Shown here: positions 23,313-28,316 of the stretch, one piece after another
Layout: every line of letters starts with the position of its first letter
Position numbering within the stretch: the first letter of the stretch is position 1
NCBI GenBank assembly: GCA_009775605.1
Contig: VSPV01000016.1
Span: 1 to 28,316, forward strand
From: Paramuribaculum sp.
Lineage (GTDB): Bacteria; Bacteroidota; Bacteroidia; Bacteroidales; Muribaculaceae
Length of the DNA: 28,316 nucleotides
Direction: 5' to 3'
The notes under the pieces: generated by a model
Told to the model about the DNA's origin: nothing
The model's input: the letters and a program-made list of their open reading frames with translations, nothing else
Databases searched by the model: none
Translations under genes and position numbers: made by a program

Positions 23313-24848
23313 ATGAAATCAGGACTGATATTAGGCGCCGCAGGTGCGGTTGCCATTTCGGCGACAGCCGCCGATAACCAGGAGGGCAAACAGCGTCCCA
23401 ACATATTGTATATAATGTGCGACGATATGGGCTATGGCGATCTGGGTTGCTACGGCCAGAAGTTTATCTCCACCCCTTCCATAGATTCGCTCGCCGCAAC
23501 GGGCATGCGCTTCACTCAGGCCTACGCCGGAAGCCCCGTGTCGGCGCCATCAAGAGCCACGTTCATGACCGGGCAGCACAGCGGCCACACCCACGTGCGC
23601 GGCAACCGCGAATACTGGGGCGACAAACTGCAGCCTAATCTTTACGGGCGCAACGCCGATTATACAGTGGCAGGGCAGGAGCCTTACGACACGGCCCACG
23701 TGATTATTCCCGAGATATTCCGCGACAATGGTTACTCCACAGGCATGTTCGGAAAGTGGGCCGGAGGATATGAAGGTTCCACATCCACTCCCGACAAGCG
23801 CGGAATCGATGAATATTACGGCTATATCTGTCAATTCCAGGCACATCTCTATTATCCCAATTTCCTTAATGAGTACTCCCGCTCTCGGGGCGATACAGCC
23901 GTGAGAAGGGTAGAGCTTACAGCCAATACGCCTTACGCCATGTATGGGCCCGACTACCTGAACCGCGAGCAGTATTCAGCCGACATGATTCATAAGCGAG
24001 CCCTGGAATGGCTCGACAGCCAGACTCCCGACAAGCCTTTCCTCGGTATATTCACCTATACCCTTCCTCATGCCGAGCTCGCCCAGCCACGCGATTCTAT
24101 TCTTAAGGAATACCATAAACGTCTCAGCGTATGTCCCGAGCGTACTTATGCCGGAAGCGAGGGCTCACGATATAACCCTACTGATTCCGGCCATGCCGAA
24201 TTTGCTGCCATGATAGCGCGCCTCGACGCCCAGGTGGGACAGATTATGGCAAAGCTTCGCGAAAAGGGACTGGACAAGAACACAGTGGTGATTTTCACAT
24301 CCGACAACGGCCCTCATGAAGAAGGTGGTGCCGACCCGGAATTTTTCAACCGCGACGGCCTTCTGCGCGGAATAAAGCGCTCGACCCACGAAGGAGGAAT
24401 CCGCATTCCTTTCATCGTAAACTGGCCAGGGAAAATCAAGCCGGGAAGCGTTTCTGACCACCAGCTTGCTTTCTATGACCTCATGCCCACATTCTGCGAT
24501 ATTGCCGGCATAGAGAACTACACCGGACGATATAGCAACCCGCGCCTTGAGCAGGATTATTTCGACGGCATCTCATTCTATCCCACGCTCACCGGCAAGT
24601 CCGGTATGCAGAAAAAGCACGACGCGCTCTATTGGGAGTTTCATGAGACGGACATGCTCGGTGTAAGGCAGGGCGACTGGAAACTCGTGGTGAAAGGAGG
24701 CAAATGCAGCCTTTACAATCTTGCCGACGACATCCACGAGGATCACGACGTGGCAGCGCAACATCCCGACGTCGTTGACCGTCTCAAGCAGGTAATCTAC
24801 CGAGAGCATACTCCCAATGACCTGTTCCCGATAACACTGCCGGAATAA
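23313..24848 (+). CDS. Secreted sulfatase, Ser-type (formylglycine-dependent)
   Basis: Sulfatases of this family remove sulfate esters from glycans or other substrates. This 511-aa protein has a signal peptide (cleavage near ATAAD, residue 20) and starts the sulfatase domain with PNILYIMCDDMGYGDLGCYG, where D37 and D38 are expected calcium ligands. The maturation motif is SAPSR (S77-R81) followed by ATFMTGQHSG, so a serine, not a cysteine, is converted to formylglycine. That requires an anaerobic sulfatase-maturating radical SAM enzyme, which is not in this window. FTSDNGPHEEGG supplies further metal ligands, and GDWKLVV marks the C-terminal subdomain. It converges on two GH29 fucosidases, which suggests sulfated fucosylated glycans as the target (inference). 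Confidence 0.95.
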   Translation: MKSGLILGAAGAVAISATAADNQEGKQRPNILYIMCDDMGYGDLGCYGQKFISTPSIDSLAATGMRFTQAYAGSPVSAPSRATFMTGQHSGHTHVRGNREYWGDKLQPNLYGRNADYTVAGQEPYDTAHVIIPEIFRDNGYSTGMFGKWAGGYEGSTSTPDKRGIDEYYGYICQFQAHLYYPNFLNEYSRSRGDTAVRRVELTANTPYAMYGPDYLNREQYSADMIHKRALEWLDSQTPDKPFLGIFTYTLPHAELAQPRDSILKEYHKRLSVCPERTYAGSEGSRYNPTDSGHAEFAAMIARLDAQVGQIMAKLREKGLDKNTVVIFTSDNGPHEEGGADPEFFNRDGLLRGIKRSTHEGGIRIPFIVNWPGKIKPGSVSDHQLAFYDLMPTFCDIAGIENYTGRYSNPRLEQDYFDGISFYPTLTGKSGMQKKHDALYWEFHETDMLGVRQGDWKLVVKGGKCSLYNLADDIHEDHDVAAQHPDVVDRLKQVIYREHTPNDLFPITLPE

Positions 24849-24859
24849 ACCCATACAAA

Positions 24860-24901
24860 AGCCCGATTGCAGTTCCCATAAAAAGGAATAGCAATCGGGC
24901 T
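24860..24901. terminator. Terminator between sulfatase and fucosidase genes
   Basis: An 11-bp stem (AGCCCGATTGC with GCAATCGGGCT) is extended by an inner TTCC/GGAA stem. On the minus strand it is followed by TTTTG, so it best terminates the fucosidase gene. On the plus strand it lies 11 bases past the sulfatase stop and lacks a U-run. Confidence 0.7.
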
Positions 24902-24931
24902 AACGGTTTGGTATGGTAAGGAATTGTGTTT

Positions 24932-25978
24932 TTATATTCCGAGGCGGTGGCGGAGCTGTTTCAGCAGCTTGACATCGTTGTCTCTTATGCGTCCGTTGCG
25001 ATCGGGCGGACAGTTCAGAATCAGTATATTGTCGTTTTTGGTGCACTGACGGTAGAGTTTCTCGAGTTCGTCGAGGCTCTTGTAGGTCTTATCGGTGGTA
25101 TTGTAGAACCATCTTTCGCTGAGGCACACCGTAGATTCCCACGGCATATAATAGTTCTTGCCGTCGTGAGTGAAAATTTTGGGATCATTGTCGGCCGGAG
25201 CGTATGGATCGCCGAGACGGAAATCGCTCGGGAAGTAGCGTATGGGGTATCCCTCTTTCTGATCGGCGGGAAGCACAGGATGTTTGTCTGCGTTTTCCGG
25301 CGAACCTATGGTCCAGTTGATTCCTACCTGGCATTCGGGCTCGCGGGATTTTATTGTCTGATATATGTCCATCACGGGCCAGCGGTAATTCTGTTTCACC
25401 CATCCTCCGTCAAACCAGAACTCCACGATATCGGTATTGTTTTTCTGCGTTATGTCTATAAGCTCATTAAGCTGTTTGACCATGTAATCGTTGTATATGG
25501 AATCCTGGCTCTGGTTCTCGACGTCGCCATTCACTTTCCTGTCCCATAGAGAGTAATAAAGTCCAAGGCCTATGCCGTGCTTCTTGCATGCCCTGGCTAC
25601 CTCTTCCACCACATTGGTCTTGTTGGGCGAGGAGGCTACATCGTAATCGGTGTATTTGCTGTCCCAGAGGCAGAACCCGTCGTGATGCTTGGTAATGAGG
25701 ATGATGTATTTCATGCCGGCGTCCTTGGCGGTTTTCATCCATTGCTCGGCGTCAATCTTCGTGGGGTTATAGGAGGAGGCCGGTTTTGAGCCGTCGGTCC
25801 ATTCCTGGTCATGGAAAGTATTGATGCCGAAATGGATAAACATGCCGTACTTGCGGTCTATCTGCTTTTTCTGGGCTTCGCTCGGCATATGTGAAGGCAC
25901 GGGCATTATCAGATTGTCGGCACAAGCCGAGCCTGCAGCGGCTGCGGCAATGAGCAGGCTTAAAACTGTTCGTTTCAT
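24932..25978 (-). CDS. GH29 alpha-L-fucosidase, compact form
   Basis: This 348-aa protein is a nearly bare GH29 barrel with a signal peptide (cleavage near SACAD, residue 20). Motifs are YGMFIHFGINTF, IILITKHHDGFCLWDSKYTDY and VEFWFDGGW, with D190 as the expected nucleophile. MPWEST (E281) is the candidate acid/base. It lacks the C-terminal beta-sandwich of the other copies in this window and ends soon after NILILNCPPDRNGRI. The short, WFDGGW-containing form resembles the linkage-restricted GH29 subgroup (GH29-B-like, inference). It follows the larger GH29 gene by 38 bases on the same strand, with no -7 element between, so the two are probably cotranscribed. Confidence 0.93.
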   Translation of the reverse strand: MKRTVLSLLIAAAAAGSACADNLIMPVPSHMPSEAQKKQIDRKYGMFIHFGINTFHDQEWTDGSKPASSYNPTKIDAEQWMKTAKDAGMKYIILITKHHDGFCLWDSKYTDYDVASSPNKTNVVEEVARACKKHGIGLGLYYSLWDRKVNGDVENQSQDSIYNDYMVKQLNELIDITQKNNTDIVEFWFDGGWVKQNYRWPVMDIYQTIKSREPECQVGINWTIGSPENADKHPVLPADQKEGYPIRYFPSDFRLGDPYAPADNDPKIFTHDGKNYYMPWESTVCLSERWFYNTTDKTYKSLDELEKLYRQCTKNDNILILNCPPDRNGRIRDNDVKLLKQLRHRLGI

Positions 25979-26016
25979 TTATTACTGTGTTGTATATGAT
26001 GTACTAAGTTTAGGTT

Positions 26017-27798
26017 TTATTCAAAACAGACCGGGGTAAGCGATATGGCCGACAATTCCGCCGGGATTCCGCCTTCAGGCATGCTCACTGTTATGGTGTG
26101 GCGCCCGGGTTTGTCAAAGCTTATCCATCCTATGGGCCTTTTGCAGAAAATAGACGATACTCCCTGCTGGTTCTGGGCCGAATGGCCTTCGTCGGTCTCC
26201 ACTTTCCACACTCCGCGGCCTTCGCCTCTCAGGGTAAGGTCGACGCTGTATGTGGCGGGTTCCAGTACGTCGACTGTCCATGTAATTTTGCCGCCGCGGT
26301 TAATATCGGGCGTCCGGTATTTGTGTTTCCATTCGCCGAACTTTTCCATCCAGCTCGTTTTTCCCACACTGCAACCATTCGCATCAGCGAACACCACGCT
26401 GAGTTCGTCGATACCTGATTCGGGGTCAACGGCCTGTGTGTTGTCAACGCTCACTTCTCCGCCTTTTGTGACAAGCGCTATCACGCTCACAAGATTGTTT
26501 GGCTTTTTATAAGGGACGTCAAGTACAGTCCAGTTGCCGCGTTTTTCAAATTTGACGGGGTGAGTCTTTTTCCCGTCGCAAATACCGGCGGAGACGATTT
26601 CAGATTTAAGTCCGGGCAAATAGAGCTTGCCGTCGGAGGGCCATTCGTAGACTGCAAGATACAGCGTGGAACCCTGACGCACCACATCGCCCCACGGCAG
26701 TCTGTGTTTCCACGGAGAAGCCCCCGCGCCGTAAATCACCTGAGGATAGCGTGCAATCCATTTACCGGATGCGCGCAGCGCGTTTTGTGCAAAATCCGGG
26801 ATGTTGCCCATTTCGTCAGGCCCTACGTTGAGCATATATGTGCCCCCGCGGGGAATGGTTGAGATAAGATTCTCAAGAATCTGTTTCGGAGTTTTCCAGT
26901 TGCGGTCATACCATGAATATCCCCAGCCGTCGTTTGTCACGTCAACGCTTTCCCAGAGTCCGTCCATGTTTTCCGGCGGAACTTCCATGTCGCCGAGCGT
27001 GCGGTAATCGCCCAGGTCATATCCCACGCGGCCCGAGACCAACGCCTGGGGCTGGTTGCGGTGGACTGTCTCCACAAGTTTCTCGGCATATTTTTTCGGC
27101 ATCTCTCCGGGGGTGTCGAACCACACAAGCTCTATGTCGCCGTAATTGCGCGTAATCTCCTCTACCTGAGGGAGGCATTTGGCATAGAAGTAGTCGTCGA
27201 AAGTTTTAGGATTGCCCTCTGCGTCGACGCGCGGAGCTCCGGAGGCCCCGGGAGTGGTCCAGTCCTGATTGTGGGAATAGTAGAAGCCGAAACCGAGTCC
27301 AAGCTTTTTGCAGGCGTCAGACAGTTCCTTCATAGGGTCGCGGCCGAATGGAGTGGCGTTCACTATGTTGAATTTATTGCAATCGGAGTGATACATGGCA
27401 AAACCGTCGTGATGCTTGCTCGTGATGATGATATACTTCATACCGGCGTCTTTGGCCAGCTTCGCAATCTTCATGGCGTCGAAATCCTTCGGGTCGAATG
27501 TCCTGGCAACGGCTTTATATTCATCGCGGTCGGCATTCGCCATGTTTTCGTTCATAAGCCATTCGCCTATGCCATAATAGGTTTTCCCGTTCCATTTGTT
27601 TCCAAGTTTTGAGTATAGTCCCCAATGGATAAACATGGCATAATTGCCCGTTTCAAAGAGCTTTCCGCGTCCTACGGAGGCGTCGGAGGCTTTCACGCGC
27701 TCGCCTCCGTTCCACATTTCATCCATTTTCTGCTGGGCGCAGATTGGCCATGCCAAGGCGAGAGCCAGTGTCACGCCGACTGCTTTTTTCAATCTCAT
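26017..27798 (-). CDS. GH29 alpha-L-fucosidase with C-terminal beta-sandwich module
   Basis: This 593-aa protein has a signal peptide (cleavage near PICAQ, residue 21). The GH29 barrel shows YAMFIHWGLYSKLG, IIITSKHHDGFAMYHSD and DIELVWFDTPGEM, with D228 as the expected nucleophile. LWESVDVTNDGWGY holds E283 as the candidate acid/base. A fucosidase beta-sandwich spans about 355-460. About 130 further residues (465-593) form another beta-rich module, with KITWTVDVLEPATYSVDL, GWISFDKPGRHTITVSM and similar strands, resembling a carbohydrate-binding or DUF5077-like domain. The WFDTPG nucleophile context resembles broad-specificity GH29-A enzymes (inference). It is the first gene of the pair with 24932-25978, with a -7 element upstream at 27855-27862. 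Confidence 0.93.
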   Translation of the reverse strand: MRLKKAVGVTLALALAWPICAQQKMDEMWNGGERVKASDASVGRGKLFETGNYAMFIHWGLYSKLGNKWNGKTYYGIGEWLMNENMANADRDEYKAVARTFDPKDFDAMKIAKLAKDAGMKYIIITSKHHDGFAMYHSDCNKFNIVNATPFGRDPMKELSDACKKLGLGFGFYYSHNQDWTTPGASGAPRVDAEGNPKTFDDYFYAKCLPQVEEITRNYGDIELVWFDTPGEMPKKYAEKLVETVHRNQPQALVSGRVGYDLGDYRTLGDMEVPPENMDGLWESVDVTNDGWGYSWYDRNWKTPKQILENLISTIPRGGTYMLNVGPDEMGNIPDFAQNALRASGKWIARYPQVIYGAGASPWKHRLPWGDVVRQGSTLYLAVYEWPSDGKLYLPGLKSEIVSAGICDGKKTHPVKFEKRGNWTVLDVPYKKPNNLVSVIALVTKGGEVSVDNTQAVDPESGIDELSVVFADANGCSVGKTSWMEKFGEWKHKYRTPDINRGGKITWTVDVLEPATYSVDLTLRGEGRGVWKVETDEGHSAQNQQGVSSIFCKRPIGWISFDKPGRHTITVSMPEGGIPAELSAISLTPVCFE

Positions 27799-27854
27799 AG
27801 CAAACGTTTTTTTACAATTATTCGGTGCTGTGCAGGTATTAGTTTCCCTGATTG

Positions 27855-27862
27855 CAAAGTTA
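27855..27862 (-). promoter_or_regulatory. Putative -7 element for the second fucosidase operon
   Basis: On the minus strand this reads TAACTTTG, an exact TAnnTTTG match 56 bases upstream of the ATG at 27798. A TTTG on the same strand (27888-27891) is 25 bases further upstream, longer than the usual -33 spacing. Confidence 0.5.
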
Positions 27863-27947
27863 CAGATACCCGGATTTATATAATTGACAAAAAACGTTCT
27901 TGATTGTACAAAAACAGATAATCGCGTCCCGGCTTATGAAACGAAAA

Positions 27948-27977
27948 CGGACCAGTCCGACTTGTCCGACCGGTCCG
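27948..27977 (-). terminator. Probable terminator after the acyl-CoA synthetase gene
   Basis: CGGACC and GGTCCG form the base of a hairpin whose interior is made of TCCGAC repeats. On the minus strand it is followed by TTTTCGTTTC. It lies about 52 bases after the stop codon at 28030. Confidence 0.5.
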
Positions 27978-27980
27978 AAA
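27954..27980. repeat. Three tandem copies of a 9-bp unit (nGTCCGAnn)
   Basis: AGTCCGACT, TGTCCGACC and GGTCCGAAA follow each other without gaps and overlap the terminator hairpin. The repeat is short and may simply reflect the structure of the hairpin. Confidence 0.5.
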
Positions 27981-28029
27981 TCGTTGAAGGGGCTGAGCCG
28001 CAAACGTCAGCCTCCATGTTCTTTATTTA

Positions 28030-28316
28030 TCAGGAATACAGGTAGCGTTTTATTGAGCGCTTCGGTGTTTTCTCGAATTCCTCGCTGCGAACCTCTATTT
28101 CGTTGATTTGCTCATAAGAGGCGAGCAGTCGGTTCACTTCCTGGCGCACCTTTTCCATTACGGCAGGCATCATTTCATGTCGGAGGTGGGCCTTGTCCAT
28201 GGCTTCGACATCGGGGTAGACAATGGCCACAATCTTCTTGCCGCGCTGGAGCACGAGGCTCTCGGCCCCGTATGGCATAGTGTTGAGCTTGGCCTCGATT
28301 TCCTCGGGATAGATAT
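28030..28316 (-). CDS. AMP-binding protein / long-chain acyl-CoA synthetase, C-terminal fragment
   Basis: The last 94 codons of a gene enter from the right edge. The translation contains IYPEEIEAKLNTMPYGAESLV, then KKIVAIVYPDVEAMDKAH, NRLLASYEQINEIEVR and the ending EEFEKTPKRSIKRYLYS. This is the C-terminal subdomain of the ANL superfamily. The lysine-containing end TPKRSIKR is where acyl-CoA synthetases carry the catalytic adenylation lysine. The protein would activate a fatty acid with ATP for transfer to CoA. The internal ATG at 28278 is not the start, as the reading frame and homology continue to the window edge. The specific family member cannot be decided without the rest. Confidence 0.85.
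   Translation of the reverse strand, partial: IYPEEIEAKLNTMPYGAESLVLQRGKKIVAIVYPDVEAMDKAHLRHEMMPAVMEKVRQEVNRLLASYEQINEIEVRSEEFEKTPKRSIKRYLYS

Noticed and set aside
23313..27798. A canonical PUL with SusC/SusD or HTCS regulator
   Set aside because: No TonB-dependent transporter, SusD-like lipoprotein, sigma/anti-sigma or hybrid histidine kinase is encoded anywhere in the window.
27991..28012. GGCTGA/TCAGCC hairpin as the terminator of the acyl-CoA synthetase gene
   Set aside because: Short stem, followed by CCCCTT instead of a U-run; the hairpin at 27948-27977 is the better candidate.
1..28316. CRISPR array, rRNA, insertion sequence or integrase
   Set aside because: No regularly spaced repeats, rRNA sequence, transposase or recombinase was recognised; the 9-bp tandem repeats have no spacers.

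Overview
The window looks like a chromosomal segment from a gut-type Bacteroidota, order Bacteroidales, perhaps Muribaculaceae (the family level is inference). The evidence: starts lack Shine-Dalgarno sequences; many intergenic regions carry the Bacteroidota -7 element TAnnTTTG at a sensible distance from a start; several proteins belong to families typical of the group (DUF4301, OprO/P-type porin, RhuM, multiple GH29 fucosidases, a GH3 enzyme, a PNGase F-like deglycosylase, a Ser-type sulfatase). Most genes are moderately GC-rich. One ATPase gene and its flanks (about 18.6-20.6 kb) are clearly more AT-rich and look acquired.

Layout. Positions 1-480: the 5' end of a RhuM-family gene running off the left edge, then a tRNA-Gly(CCC) with its terminator and promoter. 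0.5-4.4 kb: a small outer-membrane beta-barrel protein, NAD-dependent DNA ligase LigA, and a divergent M28/glutaminyl-cyclase-like lipoprotein. 4.5-9.5 kb: a secreted GH3 glycosidase, then a histidine acid phosphatase (phytase-like) converging on a phosphate-type porin. 9.7-12.4 kb: a DUF2130 protein and an AI-2E/PerM family membrane protein. 12.5-15.8 kb: a two-domain PNGase F-like protein, MltG, and a zinc-ribbon/TM2 protein translationally coupled to mltG. 15.8-18.6 kb: two tandem GH29 fucosidases, clearly a duplication, six bases apart. 18.9-20.3 kb: the AT-rich AAA ATPase/DUF234 gene behind a large inverted repeat. 20.6-23.2 kb: a DUF4301 protein with nucleotidyltransferase-like motifs and an Eis-like GNAT. 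23.3-27.8 kb: a Ser-type sulfatase converging on two further GH29 genes. Right edge: the C-terminus of an acyl-CoA synthetase/AMP-binding protein.

How the genes fit together: a PNGase F-like protein, four GH29 fucosidases, a sulfatase and a GH3 enzyme, nearly all with export signals, suggest a dispersed set for attacking fucosylated, possibly sulfated host or plant glycoconjugates, including N-glycoproteins. No SusC/SusD pair, sigma/anti-sigma pair or hybrid two-component regulator is present, so this is not a canonical PUL. The acid phosphatase and phosphate porin make a second plausible functional pair, releasing and importing phosphate. No CRISPR array, rRNA, insertion sequence or integrase was seen.
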